This document shows, one piece after another, positions 1 to 10,200 of a DNA stretch of 64,000 bases. The DNA comes from Pontibacter anaerobius (GTDB lineage: Bacteria > Bacteroidota > Bacteroidia > Cytophagales > Hymenobacteraceae). The DNA is taken from the NCBI RefSeq assembly GCF_026241195.1, contig NZ_JAPFQO010000006.1, positions 248,001 through 312,000 of the forward strand, given 5' to 3'. A model generated the notes under the pieces. The model saw nothing but the letters and a program-made list of their open reading frames with translations. It ran no database searches and was not told the origin of the DNA. The number at the start of each line of letters is the position of its first letter. Positions within the stretch are counted from its first letter, which is position 1. The position numbers and the translations under genes are program-made.

Positions 1-28
1 CATTGCCCTTGTCCTTTTTTACCGCCAT
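1..28 (-). CDS. Possible 5' end of a divergent gene, cut by window edge
   Basis: On the minus strand an ATG at 28 opens a frame reading M-A-V-K-K-D-K-G-N before the window ends. Nine codons cannot identify a protein. The position, divergent from a starch utilisation locus, is where Bacteroidota often keep a LacI- or AraC-type regulator, but that is inference from context only. It could equally be chance sequence. Confidence 0.3.
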
Positions 29-401
29 CACTTCTGCTGCAGACAACGCGCAATTTCGCTCCAATATACACAAGATTTGTAATATCCTATTCTTAAATTA
101 TTCTTTATGTGCGGCTTCTGGTTAACCGAAAGTATAAATAGACAAATCGTAACACAGGAAGCAGGTACGTTTACTTAACTAAAACAGCATTAGCGGCTTG
201 CAACTTATTGGTGGGGTATACAGGACAAAGCCTAATGTTTATTATGACTTTTTAGTGGTGGGATGTTATTTTTTGTTATCCAATACTTGCTTAACTTGCC
301 ACATTGCCATTTTAAGCTGCTGCCTCACTTTTGCAACTTGCGGGGCAAGGGGTATAAAAATGCGCCGGCTTTTACGAACCTGATTCTTATACACTTTGCT
401 T
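29..401. other. Upstream intergenic region of the starch locus
   Basis: No convincing gene in about 370 bases. It holds the perfect palindrome GGTTAACC at 120-127, flanked by TTC and GAA, which could be part of an operator. An AAGTATA heptamer lies at 130-136. The promoter of the amylase must lie here; I see no clean TAnnTTTG box at a suitable distance. Short frames in this stretch look like chance. Confidence 0.5.
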
Positions 402-3218
402 ATGAAAATTTTTACTCTTTCTCGTTTTGTCTTGCTGATTTGCTTGCTGCTGGGCTGGCAAACCCAGGCGCAGGTGGTTACCACGGAGCCCGCCTTCCCT
501 ACCGCAGATAAAGCCGTAACCCTTACATTTGACCTGACAAAAGCTAAAGACAGCCGTGCTAAAGGCCTTTTAAACAAAACAAACGATGTGTACCTGTGGT
601 CAGGTGCCGGGTCTACAGAGAGTGGGGATGCTTTCGAGTTCCAACCTGCAGGGCAGACCACCTGGACAGCTCCTTTTGAGCCGGGTAAAATGACCTCGCT
701 GGGCAATGATAAATGGCAGATTACACTGGTGCCTCGCGAGTACTTTGGTGTGCCTGCAGGTACTCCTATCCGTAAGCTGGGCTTGTTGTTAAAAAACGGC
801 AACGGCTCCGCGCAAACCGAGGACATCATTATAGCCGTTTACCCCGATGAACTGAAGGTGGCTTTTCAGCAGCCTACCCAGGATTTCTTCTTTGCTGAAG
901 CCAATGGCACGATACAGGTAGAGGCAGTCGCCTCAGAGAATGCTGCGTTGCGCCTGCTGCACGATGGCGTGGAAATAACAACGGTAGCAAGCGGCAAAAA
1001 CCTAAGCTATACGTTGCAAACAGGGCCTGACCAGGGACTGCGCCACAGCGTAACCGTGGAGGCAAAGACCGCCTCAGAAACTGACACAGACGTTTTTGAA
1101 TACATGATTAAGCCGGTGCCACCGGTGGCGGCAGTGCCAGCAGGTATCGTAGATGGCATCAATTATATAGATGAGAATGAGGTGATCTTGGTGCTGTATG
1201 CCCCGCACAAAGAGAATGCCTACGTGATCGGGGAGTTTAACGATTGGAAACCCACACCCGAGTACCTGATGAACCGCACGCCAGACGGAGTGCGTTACTG
1301 GCTGCGCCTTACCAATCTGCCGGTAGGGGAGGAGGTTGCTTACCAGTACCTGGTGGATGGCACCATCGCCATAGCTGACCCTTATACCGATAAGGTCCTG
1401 GATCCGCAGTACGACCATTACCTGACCGCAGCCAACTACCCGAACCTGAAGCCTTACCCGGAAGGCGCCACTGGTATTGTATCGGTGCTGCAGACCCAGC
1501 AGCAGGAATATAGCTGGCAGGTAACGGATTTTCAGCGCCCGGATGTAGACCAGCTGGTGGTTTATGAGCTGCTGGTGCGCGATTTCGTCTCCACCCGTAA
1601 CTATAAAACCCTCACCGACACGCTTAGCTATTTCAAGAGATTAGGTATAAACGCTATTCAGTTGATGCCGATCATGGAGTTCACAGGGAACGAGTCGTGG
1701 GGCTATAACCCAACCTTTTACTTTGCCCCGGATAAAGCTTACGGCACCGAAGCAGATCTGAAGGCTTTTATTGATGCGGCTCACAAAGAAGGTATTGCAG
1801 TTATACTTGATATCGTGCTGAACCAGGCCGACTATGAATTTCCGTACGTGAGGCTATACTGGGACGGTGACAGACCTGCCGTGAACAGCCCGTACTTCAA
1901 CCAGTCGGCTACCCACCCATTCAGTGTGTTTTTCGATTTTAACCACAACCAGCCTGCCACCAAAGCCCTCGTGCAGCGGGTTACGGAGTACTGGCTGGAA
2001 GAGTATAAGGTGGATGGTTTCCGCTTCGATCTCTCCAAAGGGTTTACCCAGAAAATCTCCGGGAGCAACGTTGGTGCCTGGAGCTCATATGACGCGGACC
2101 GTGTCGCCACCTGGAAACGCATTTATAACGAGATCCGAAGCGTAGACGAAACAGCCTATGTGATACTGGAGCACTTTGCTGACAATGCGGAGGAGAAGGA
2201 GCTGGCTAATTACGGTATGCTGTTCTGGGGTAACAACAACTATGATTTCAGGCAGCTGGGCAAAGGGGAGAATGCCAATCCGCAGTGGATGTCTTATGAG
2301 GTGCGCGGTTGGGAGCAGCCGCACGTGATCGGTTATATGGAGAGCCACGACGAGGAGCGCTTTGTATACGATGTGAGCAAATACGGAAAAACATCAGGCG
2401 GCTACAATACCCGTAACCTGACCACGGCGCTGAACCGTGCCAAGTTGGCGGCGGCCTTCGCCCTCACCATTCCCGGCCCTAAAATGATCTGGCAGTTCGG
2501 GGAGCTTGGGTATGATGTGGCGATAGACGAGAATGGCCGTACTGGCAACAAGCCCCTGCTGTGGAACTACCAGAACGACCCGGAGCGCGCTAAACTTTAC
2601 CAGGTATATGCCGAGCTCATCAAACTGAAAACATCGCAGCCGGTATTCGGCACAGAAGACTTTACGCTCGACCTGGGCAACATCGTGAAGCGCATTACCC
2701 TTAACAGCGACGCTATGCAGGTATTCCTGATTGGCAATTTCGATGTGAAGCAGCAGCTGCCGGCTGCCGGCTTCCCGGGTGCAGGCTCCTGGTACGACTA
2801 CTTTACAGGGGATGAACTGGTGGTAACGGATCCCGCAAAAGAGATCATGCTGGAGCCGGGCGAGTTCAGGCTTTTCACCTCTCAGAAGCTGGATGAACCT
2901 GCCTCAAACCTGCTGCCCTGGTCCAAAATCATACTTTCAGCAGAAAACGAACTGGCTAACGGCAACACGCTACGTATCTACCCGAATCCGGCCCCGGATG
3001 CCGTAGTGGTACACCTGGAAAGCGATTACCTCGGGCAGGTGCAGGTGCAGGTGCAGGATGTAACAGGCCGGGTTCTCTCCCGCCATACTTTAAACAAAAC
3101 CCAGGAAGTGCTGAAGCAACAGGTGCAGCTGCAAAATGTAGCCAATGGGCTGTACTACCTGCAGGTAACCACCGGCGACAAACGCCTTGTGCAGAAGCTG
3201 GTGAAGGTGGCGCAATAA
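402..3218 (+). CDS. Secreted GH13 alpha-amylase with T9SS sorting domain
   Basis: Multidomain alpha-amylase family enzyme of 938 residues, predicted to hydrolyse alpha-1,4-glucans outside the cell. ATG 402 starts a clear signal peptide (residues 1-24, ending LGWQTQAQ); an in-frame TTG six bases upstream is less likely. After two N-terminal beta-sandwich-like domains comes a CBM48/E-set-like segment (about 245-345), then the GH13 barrel (about 375-790). Visible catalytic motifs are GFRFD with the nucleophile Asp near 543, ILEHF with the acid/base Glu near 589, and ESHDEE with the transition-state Asp near 649. The last 80 residues begin IYPNP and form a type A T9SS sorting domain, so the enzyme is probably exported by T9SS and anchored at the surface, instead of being a SusG-type lipoprotein. 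It is first in a same-strand series leading into fecR-susCDE, but a strong terminator follows it. Confidence 0.92.
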   Translation: MKIFTLSRFVLLICLLLGWQTQAQVVTTEPAFPTADKAVTLTFDLTKAKDSRAKGLLNKTNDVYLWSGAGSTESGDAFEFQPAGQTTWTAPFEPGKMTSLGNDKWQITLVPREYFGVPAGTPIRKLGLLLKNGNGSAQTEDIIIAVYPDELKVAFQQPTQDFFFAEANGTIQVEAVASENAALRLLHDGVEITTVASGKNLSYTLQTGPDQGLRHSVTVEAKTASETDTDVFEYMIKPVPPVAAVPAGIVDGINYIDENEVILVLYAPHKENAYVIGEFNDWKPTPEYLMNRTPDGVRYWLRLTNLPVGEEVAYQYLVDGTIAIADPYTDKVLDPQYDHYLTAANYPNLKPYPEGATGIVSVLQTQQQEYSWQVTDFQRPDVDQLVVYELLVRDFVSTRNYKTLTDTLSYFKRLGINAIQLMPIMEFTGNESWGYNPTFYFAPDKAYGTEADLKAFIDAAHKEGIAVILDIVLNQADYEFPYVRLYWDGDRPAVNSPYFNQSATHPFSVFFDFNHNQPATKALVQRVTEYWLEEYKVDGFRFDLSKGFTQKISGSNVGAWSSYDADRVATWKRIYNEIRSVDETAYVILEHFADNAEEKELANYGMLFWGNNNYDFRQLGKGENANPQWMSYEVRGWEQPHVIGYMESHDEERFVYDVSKYGKTSGGYNTRNLTTALNRAKLAAAFALTIPGPKMIWQFGELGYDVAIDENGRTGNKPLLWNYQNDPERAKLYQVYAELIKLKTSQPVFGTEDFTLDLGNIVKRITLNSDAMQVFLIGNFDVKQQLPAAGFPGAGSWYDYFTGDELVVTDPAKEIMLEPGEFRLFTSQKLDEPASNLLPWSKIILSAENELANGNTLRIYPNPAPDAVVVHLESDYLGQVQVQVQDVTGRVLSRHTLNKTQEVLKQQVQLQNVANGLYYLQVTTGDKRLVQKLVKVAQ

Positions 3219-3266
3219 GCAAGCGTACAAGTTGATAAGAACACGAGCTATATACTTATAAAGTAT

Positions 3267-3320
3267 AAACCCTAAGGTATACTTGCTGCACCCGGCAAGT
3301 ATACTTTAGGGTTTATTTTT
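3267..3320 (+). terminator. Strong intrinsic terminator after the amylase
   Basis: A 20-base left arm (3267-3286) pairs with 3295-3314 with a single G-T wobble, loop 3287-3294, followed by ATTTTT. The stem itself contains the AAGTATA/TATACTT heptamer on both arms. Confidence 0.88.
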
Positions 3321-3357
3321 CATAGGAATGTCAAACATAACATTTCCGGCGGTATTA

Positions 3358-3365
3358 TACTTTTG
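3358..3365 (+). promoter_or_regulatory. Candidate -7 promoter box (TAnnTTTG)
   Basis: TACTTTTG matches the Bacteroidota -7 consensus TAnnTTTG and lies 37 bases before the glycosidase ATG, just after the preceding terminator. No good -33 TTTG at the usual spacing was seen, so this is tentative. It also overlaps a TATACTT heptamer, which is common everywhere here. Confidence 0.4.
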
Positions 3366-3402
3366 TAGCATAAAACCCTCGGAACAAAATCATCATAAAA
3401 CA

Positions 3403-5994
3403 ATGGATACTATTTCTAGAATCGCTACAAAGCTTACGCTGCTGCTGCTGATAGTTTGCGCAACAAGCTCTTCTCTTCTTGGCCAGGACAAAAGCGGTGT
3501 TTACGTTGACAAAGAGGGTGTGATGCGTTGGCAGAAAGACAACAAGGAGGCCAACTTCTTCGGGGTAAACTACACTGTGCCGTTTGCTTATGGCTACCGC
3601 TCTCATAAAGCACTTAACGCAGACCTGGAAAAAGCAATAGACCAGGATGTATACCACTTCGCCCGTATGGGGATCGATGCGTTCAGGGTGCACGTCTGGG
3701 ATACGGAGATCTCTGATTCTGTTGGGAATCTGCTGGAGAATGAGCACCTGCGGCTGTTTGACTACCTGATCGCGAAACTGAAGGAAAGAAACATCAAGAT
3801 CCTGGTGACGCCTATTGCTTACTGGGGATCGGGCTACCCGGAACCGGATGTGAAGACAGCCGGTTTTTCGAGCATTTACAACAAGCAGCAGGCAGTAACG
3901 GAGGAGAAAGCCTTTGTGGCGCAGGAGCGGTACTTGAAACAGTTTTTTGAGCATGTTAATCCTTACACAAAAGTGAGGTACCAGGATGATCCTGATATTA
4001 TCGCTGCGGAAATAAATAATGAGCCTAAGCATAGTGGGCCTAAGGAGCGGGCAACCGAGTTTGTGAACAGGATGGTGAAAGCGGTGCGAAACACCGGCTG
4101 GACGAAGCCTATTTTCTACAACATCAGCGAATCGCCGACCTATGCTGACGCCGTAGCCAAAGCGAACATTGATGGCGTAAGTTTCCAGTGGTACCCAACC
4201 GGGCTGGTGGCAAACCGTACGCTGCAGGGTAATTACCTGCCGCACGTGGACCAGTACCGCATCCCGTTCGATACTATTCCGGAGTATGCCGGCAAAGCCC
4301 GCATGGTGTACGAGTTTGATGCGGGCGATATCCTGGGCTCCTACATGTACCCTGCCATGGCCAGAAGCTTCCGCCAGGCGGGTTTTCAGTGGGCTACCCA
4401 GTTCGCCTATGACCCTTTGGCAACTGCCTACGGCAACACCGAGTACCAGACGCATTTCCTGAACCTTGCCTATACGCCCTCCAAAGCTGTAAGCCTGATG
4501 ATTGCCTCAGAAGCTTTCCACCAGTTACCCCGTCTGAAGAGCTACGGCGCCTACCCGGCCGACACTGTGTTTGGTGTGTTTAAAGTTAGCCACCAGAGGG
4601 GAGGGCTGAGTGAGATGAACTCTCCGGATAAGTTTTATTACTCCAACACTACCAGTACCAAGCCGGCCAGAATCGCCAGGCTTACCAAGGTGGCGGGAGT
4701 TGGCAGCTCTGCGGTGGTGAAGTACCAGGGGAAAGGAGCATATTTTATAGACAAGCTGGAGAATGGTGTGTGGCGTCTGGAAGTTATGCCGGATGCCATA
4801 CATGTGAGTGATCCTTTTGCCAAGGCATCACCCAAAAAAACGGTTACAAGTATACAGTGGCAGGAACATCCCATGGAAATCAACCTGCCTGACCTGGGGG
4901 ACAACTTTACTGTGACAGGGCTGAACGAGGGGAACTCTTATACTTCGAAGACAAAGAACGGGAGCTTTGGGGTTAAGCCGGGAACATACTTGTTAGCTAA
5001 AAACGGCAAGAGTACCCGAAATCTTAAAAGCGGGGCTCTCGGTGCCGTGGGAATGAATGAGTTTGTCGCCCCTAAGCCACATGCCAATTCGTTGTTTCTG
5101 AAGCACACCCCTTATACGGAGGTATCGGCTGGCAAGCCTTCTACTCTAACAGCACAAATTGTAGGAATTGATACAACCGCAAAAGTGAGCCTGGTAGCCA
5201 ACAGCCTCTCCGGCATTTGGAAGACGATACAGATGAAGCAGGTAAGTCCTTATACTTACCAGGCGGAGTTGCCAGCTGATTTGTTAAGCCCCGGCCAGAT
5301 CCGGTACAGGATAATAGTAGAGTCGCAAGAAGGGGATTTTACGAGTTTCCCGGGTGGCCAGAAAGGAAACCCGTGGGCGTGGGATTATATACAGAATGGT
5401 TTTTGGCAGACTTACGTCGCCCCTGAAAACGGAGCCCTGGAGCTATACGACGCGACCACAGACCAGGACCTGTTTATTTACCCGAACCTTTGGAGAAGCA
5501 ATGAGCGCCAGTATATTACTGGCAAGAAGCCAGGCCAATTGATACTGCGCCTCGACACAGAGCAACTGCCTCAGGAAGGGGTAATGGGTTTGCAGCTATA
5601 TGTAGGGGATAAATTAAAAGGCCGGCAGTCTGAGCTCCCTGAATTTGATAAGCTGATTATCAGGGCCCGTACTTCTGGAAATGCACCTGTGCAGGCAAAC
5701 ATCACACTCATTACAGCAGGTGCCTCGGCCTACACTGCAAATGTTGAGCTGAACAACGAGTTTCGGGAGATAGAAATTCCGGTAAGCAGCCTCAAACCTT
5801 CCAGGTTTATACTTTTGCCCCGCCCATACCCAGGGTTCCACCCTTTCTGGTTTAAATCTGCGAAAGCAGCGGCTTTTGACTTAAAACAGGTCGAGAAGCT
5901 GGAGCTTACCGTAGGAGACGGCAGCACTAAGGCAGAGCGGGGCAAGCCCTACAACCTTGAAGTGGAAAGTGTGTGGCTCGAGAAAACTAGGTAA
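3403..5994 (+). CDS. Secreted clan GH-A glycoside hydrolase, multidomain
   Basis: Protein of 863 residues. I start it at ATG 3403, which gives a typical signal peptide (hydrophobic LTLLLLIVCATSSSLLGQ); the longer frame upstream adds 25 residues with no secretion logic and overlaps the candidate promoter. The N-terminal half reads as a (beta/alpha)8 glycosidase of the cellulase/GH5 type: FFGVNY near the start, INNEP with the likely acid/base Glu near 207, and VYEFD with a likely nucleophile Glu near 304. The C-terminal half holds beta-rich modules (about 580-860), possibly carbohydrate-binding; there is no T9SS tail. The substrate cannot be told from sequence. Its place between the amylase and fecR-susCDE suggests it works on a glucan or its branches. 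Confidence 0.78.
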   Translation: MDTISRIATKLTLLLLIVCATSSSLLGQDKSGVYVDKEGVMRWQKDNKEANFFGVNYTVPFAYGYRSHKALNADLEKAIDQDVYHFARMGIDAFRVHVWDTEISDSVGNLLENEHLRLFDYLIAKLKERNIKILVTPIAYWGSGYPEPDVKTAGFSSIYNKQQAVTEEKAFVAQERYLKQFFEHVNPYTKVRYQDDPDIIAAEINNEPKHSGPKERATEFVNRMVKAVRNTGWTKPIFYNISESPTYADAVAKANIDGVSFQWYPTGLVANRTLQGNYLPHVDQYRIPFDTIPEYAGKARMVYEFDAGDILGSYMYPAMARSFRQAGFQWATQFAYDPLATAYGNTEYQTHFLNLAYTPSKAVSLMIASEAFHQLPRLKSYGAYPADTVFGVFKVSHQRGGLSEMNSPDKFYYSNTTSTKPARIARLTKVAGVGSSAVVKYQGKGAYFIDKLENGVWRLEVMPDAIHVSDPFAKASPKKTVTSIQWQEHPMEINLPDLGDNFTVTGLNEGNSYTSKTKNGSFGVKPGTYLLAKNGKSTRNLKSGALGAVGMNEFVAPKPHANSLFLKHTPYTEVSAGKPSTLTAQIVGIDTTAKVSLVANSLSGIWKTIQMKQVSPYTYQAELPADLLSPGQIRYRIIVESQEGDFTSFPGGQKGNPWAWDYIQNGFWQTYVAPENGALELYDATTDQDLFIYPNLWRSNERQYITGKKPGQLILRLDTEQLPQEGVMGLQLYVGDKLKGRQSELPEFDKLIIRARTSGNAPVQANITLITAGASAYTANVELNNEFREIEIPVSSLKPSRFILLPRPYPGFHPFWFKSAKAAAFDLKQVEKLELTVGDGSTKAERGKPYNLEVESVWLEKTR

Positions 5995-5999
5995 CACGC

Positions 6000-6015
6000 G
6001 TGAGTTATGACTCAC
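6000..6015. repeat. Short inverted repeat
   Basis: GTGAGT-TATG-ACTCAC, perfect six-base arms, three bases after the glycosidase stop. It resembles the variable palindromes found in other gaps of this window. The rest of 5995-6194 shows an A/T-rich stretch around 6060-6115 that probably carries the fecR promoter. Confidence 0.5.
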
Positions 6016-6194
6016 ATTCAGGTTTGCTGCTATCTATACTTTGTAACCCACACATTGTAAGCGGGTTAGTTTAATTATAACTTTTTGTCAAATTTTTTAT
6101 TTAAACGGAGGGATAATTTGAGCTATAGCCCGCTAATACAGATAAGAGCAAGCGCTCACTTAGCTATACTTGGATTTACACAGTGCCTGAATAA

Positions 6195-7229
6195 ATGAAT
6201 TACCAACTTGCCAGTGCCGTAGACTTTGCTGCAGATGAGCTTTTTGCCCAATGGGTAATGGCCCCTACTGCAGAGAGTGATGCATATTGGCAGGACTGGC
6301 TGGAGAAGAACCCCCTGAAACAGCATGAAGTGGAGGAGGCCCGGGCACTTGTAAAGCTTTTATCTGCAGACATGCTGGCAAACAATGAAGCAGAGGTTGA
6401 TATAATTTGGGGCAGCCTGCAGCAAACGATACAGCAGGAAGAACTGGAGAAGAAAGCTGAGGCTAACGTAGTGCCAATCGGCCTGTGGCAACGCAAAGGG
6501 CTGCTGAGAGTGGCTGCCGCCGTGACCCTGCTTTGTGCCAGTGCCTTTGTGCTTTTCATGGCAAAGGGTGAAAGTGTAAAGTATGCTACCAGCTTTGGTG
6601 AAAAGCGCACCGTTACGCTGCCGGATAACTCTGTGGTTGTGCTGAATGCCAATTCCTCTATGACTTACACGAATAACTGGCCGGGATTATCCCCACGCCG
6701 GGTGTATCTGAAAGGAGAGGCATACTTTGATGTGGCCCACAAAGCACCAGATCAGCGGTTTATAGTAGAAACGGCAGATGGCACCCGGGTAGAGGTATTC
6801 GGTACTGAGTTTAATGTGAAGTGCAGAACCAATGGCAGTCGGGTTGTGCTGGCCTCAGGCGAGGTGCTACTCTCCTTTGAGCAGGAGGGAGCGGAAAAGC
6901 AACTGAAAATGGTGCCAGGGGAGATGGTGGTGGTATCCGGGAAGGCCGGGCTGACAGTAAGAGAGCAGGTGAAAACCGAGCTTTATACCGCCTGGAAGGA
7001 CAACAGAGTGATCTTCGACAATACCTCCCTGCGCGAGATAGCCAACATGCTGGAGCAACTATACGGCTATAAAGTAGTGATAGAAAATAAAGAGCTGGCA
7101 GAGCAAAAGCTGACGGCAAACCTACACGAAAAGGGTGTGGAGAGCATACTGGCCGCTGTGTCTGCAACGCTGGGTGCTAAAATCACCAGGCATGAAAAAA
7201 TGAATACTATACTTATTTCTAATATATAA
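6195..7229 (+). CDS. FecR-family anti-sigma factor
   Basis: Inner-membrane FecR protein of 344 residues. The N-terminal cytoplasmic part (1-98) would bind an ECF sigma factor, one membrane helix lies at about 101-118 (AAAVTLLCASAFVLFMA), and the periplasmic part has the FecR domain (FGEKRTVTLPDNSVVVLNANS) followed by a C-terminal DUF4974/STN-like domain (about 275-344). In this family the periplasmic part reads the state of a TonB receptor through its STN domain and releases the sigma factor. The next gene, eight bases away, is exactly such a receptor. The usual partner, an ECF sigma gene just upstream, is absent; a glycosidase is there instead. So this is an orphan FecR, or its sigma factor is encoded elsewhere. 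Confidence 0.9.
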   Translation: MNYQLASAVDFAADELFAQWVMAPTAESDAYWQDWLEKNPLKQHEVEEARALVKLLSADMLANNEAEVDIIWGSLQQTIQQEELEKKAEANVVPIGLWQRKGLLRVAAAVTLLCASAFVLFMAKGESVKYATSFGEKRTVTLPDNSVVVLNANSSMTYTNNWPGLSPRRVYLKGEAYFDVAHKAPDQRFIVETADGTRVEVFGTEFNVKCRTNGSRVVLASGEVLLSFEQEGAEKQLKMVPGEMVVVSGKAGLTVREQVKTELYTAWKDNRVIFDNTSLREIANMLEQLYGYKVVIENKELAEQKLTANLHEKGVESILAAVSATLGAKITRHEKMNTILISNI

Positions 7230-7237
7230 ATAGTTTT

Positions 7238-10200
7238 ATGCAAAACAAATATACCCGTAGAATCAGGGCTATCGGCCTTTCTACTGTGTTATGTTGCCTA
7301 GGCTTACCCGGCACCACCCAGAGTGTGTATGCATCTGATGTGCAGTTGGAGCTGGCAGCCAGCAACTGGATTAAAGAGCAGGGTTATGTCAACAAATCGT
7401 TGAAGGCCACCCTGAACGATCTGCAAAAAGAGTTTGGTATTCAGTTTTCTTACAAAGCCGATGTGGCGGATAACCTGCAGCTGCGTGTGCCTGCAACGTT
7501 TGAGGGAGAAAAAGATGCCGATGTACTTCTGACACGTATACTTGCACCTGCGGGGTTAAGCTATAAAAAGGTAAACGAGGTATACATTATCTCTAAGGCT
7601 GCAGCTGCTCCAGCCACTGCGCCTGCCAGCAACGCTGGCCGCCAGCTTAGAAGCAGCATCAACAGCCAGACAAACGTTACTGTATCCGGTACTGTTAAAG
7701 ACAACACTGGTGTTGGCCTGCCAGGCGTAACGGTTGTGTTACAAGGTACAACCCGTGGTACCTCTACCGATGCCAACGGTAACTTTACTATTTCCGTGCC
7801 GCAGTCAGGCGCAGTGCTGGTGTTCTCATACATCGGTTATACGACGCAGGAGGTGCCTGTTGGAAACCAGACAAATATCAACGTTACCTTAGGGCAGGAT
7901 GCCAAAGCCCTGCAGGAAGTTGTGGTGGTAGGTTACGGTACGCAGCGTAAAAGCGATATCACAGGCTCGGTAACGGCAATTTCAGAAGAAGATTTCCAGC
8001 AAGGAAACATCACCACGCCTGAACAATTGATCTCAGGTAAAGTGGCAGGTGTTCAGATTTCCTCTAACGGTGGTGCGCCAGGTTCCGGCAGCAGAATCCG
8101 TATCCGTGGAGGTTCTTCCCTAAACGCCAGCAACGATCCGCTTATCGTGATCGACGGTGTGCCGATCGACAACAGTGGGGTTTCTGGTACGGCCAACCCG
8201 CTGTCGCTCATCAACCCGAATGATATCGAGTCTTTCAACGTGCTCAAGGATGCCTCCGCCACCGCAATCTACGGTTCCAGAGCATCAAACGGTGTGATTA
8301 TCATTACCACTAAAAAAGGCCGTGCCGGCGATAAGCTGAAGGTAAGCTTAAGTTCACTTGCCTCTATCTCTCAGCTGCGAGACAAGGTGGACGTGCTGAC
8401 CGGCGACGAGTACCGCGCTGTGGTAAATGAGTATGCAACAGAAGAAAACAAGCTGTTGCTTGGTGATGCAAACACTGACTGGCAGGATCTGATTTTCCGG
8501 GATGCCGTTAGCCACGACCATAACCTGAGTGTAAGCGGTTCTGTAAAAAGCATCCCTTACCGTGTATCAGTTGGTTACCTGAACCAGGAAGGTATACTTC
8601 TGACGTCTGAGATGAAGCGTGCGACAGGTACTGTAAGCCTGAACCCTACCTTCTTTGATGACCACCTGAAGGTAAACCTGAACGTGAAGGGCGTTAAGTC
8701 TGAAAGCCAGTTCGCCAATGAAGGTGTTATCGGCTCGGCTGTTTCATTTGACCCTACACAATCGCCTTATTCCAGCGATAACAGATTTGGCGGATACTTT
8801 GAGTGGACAGACGAAGGCAATAACGTTAACACGCTTGCGCCTCGTAACCCATTGAGTGTACTGAAGCAGACAGACGACCAAAGCGACGTAAACAGAAGCA
8901 TTGGTAACATTCAGCTGGACTACAAGTTCCACTTTTTCCCGGACCTAAGAGCCAACCTGAACCTGGGCTACGATGTGTCTAAAGGCGAAGGTACAGTTAC
9001 CTTACCGGCCACTCTGGCCTCTGTTTATACCCAGGGCGGTAGTTTCTCGCAGTACTCCCAGGACAAGTCAAACAACCTGTTAGACTTCTACCTGAATTAT
9101 GTGAAGGAGTATGAGGCAATCCAAAGCCGCGTGGACTTTACGGCAGGTTACTCTTACCAGAAGTTCAAGAATGAGGTTCCGCCATTTGCCACTCTGAACC
9201 TTGCAGGCGATACCATCACAAGAGCACCAAACCCTATTGAAACCAATAACGTGCTTCTGTCTTACTTTGGCAGAATGAACTATGCTTTCAAGGATCGTTA
9301 TATCCTGACAGCCACACTGCGTAGAGACGGATCTTCCCGTTTCAGCCCGGAAAACCGTTGGGGCACGTTCCCGGCGTTGGCTTTTGCCTGGAGAATTAAC
9401 GAGGAGCCATTCCTGCAGAACGTAACTGCCATTTCTGATCTGAAACTGAGAGTAGGTTATGGTATAACTGGTCAGCAGGATATCGGTGGGTTCTACCCTT
9501 ATCTGCCAAGGTACGTGCCAAGCAACGTAGAAGGTAGCTACCAGCTGGGCGACACGTTCTACAGCACACTACGTCCGCAGGGCTACGATGCCAACATCAA
9601 GTGGGAAGAGACAAAGACGTATAACGCAGGTCTTGACTTCGGATTCGTAAACAACAGGGTAACTGGTAGCTTAGACTATTACTTTAAGAAAACGGATGAC
9701 CTGTTAGCTATTATTCCGGTGCCAGCGGGCTCTAACCTGACAAACCGACTGTACACCAACGTGGGTAGCATCGAGAACCAGGGTCTGGAGGCTGTTCTGA
9801 ACTTCAATGCGATCAGTACAGAGAAGCTGAGCTGGGATATCGGGGTGAACGGTACGTATAACATCAACGAGATTACCAGCCTGAGCAAAGTTGAGAGCGA
9901 GGATGCTGTAGGCATTCCGGTAGGCGGTATTGGTGGTGGTGTAGGTAACACGATCCAGATACACACGGTTGGTTTCCCTACTTACTCATACTATGTGTAT
10001 AAGCAGGTGTATGACGAAAGCGGAAGACCGGTTGAAGGCCTGTATGCTGACCTGAACGGTGACGGTGAGATCACAGACCAGGATATGTACCGCTACAAAA
10101 ACCCTGAGCCAAAAGTGTTCCTTGGCTTTAGCTCTCAGTTAAACTATGATAAGTGGAGTTTTGGTTTTGTGATGCGTGGCGCCATAGGCAACTATGCTTA

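Noticed and set aside
3355..4455. Minus-strand open frame of 366 codons in the glycosidase region
   Set aside because: Antisense to a gene with signal peptide and catalytic motifs; no credible product on the reverse strand.
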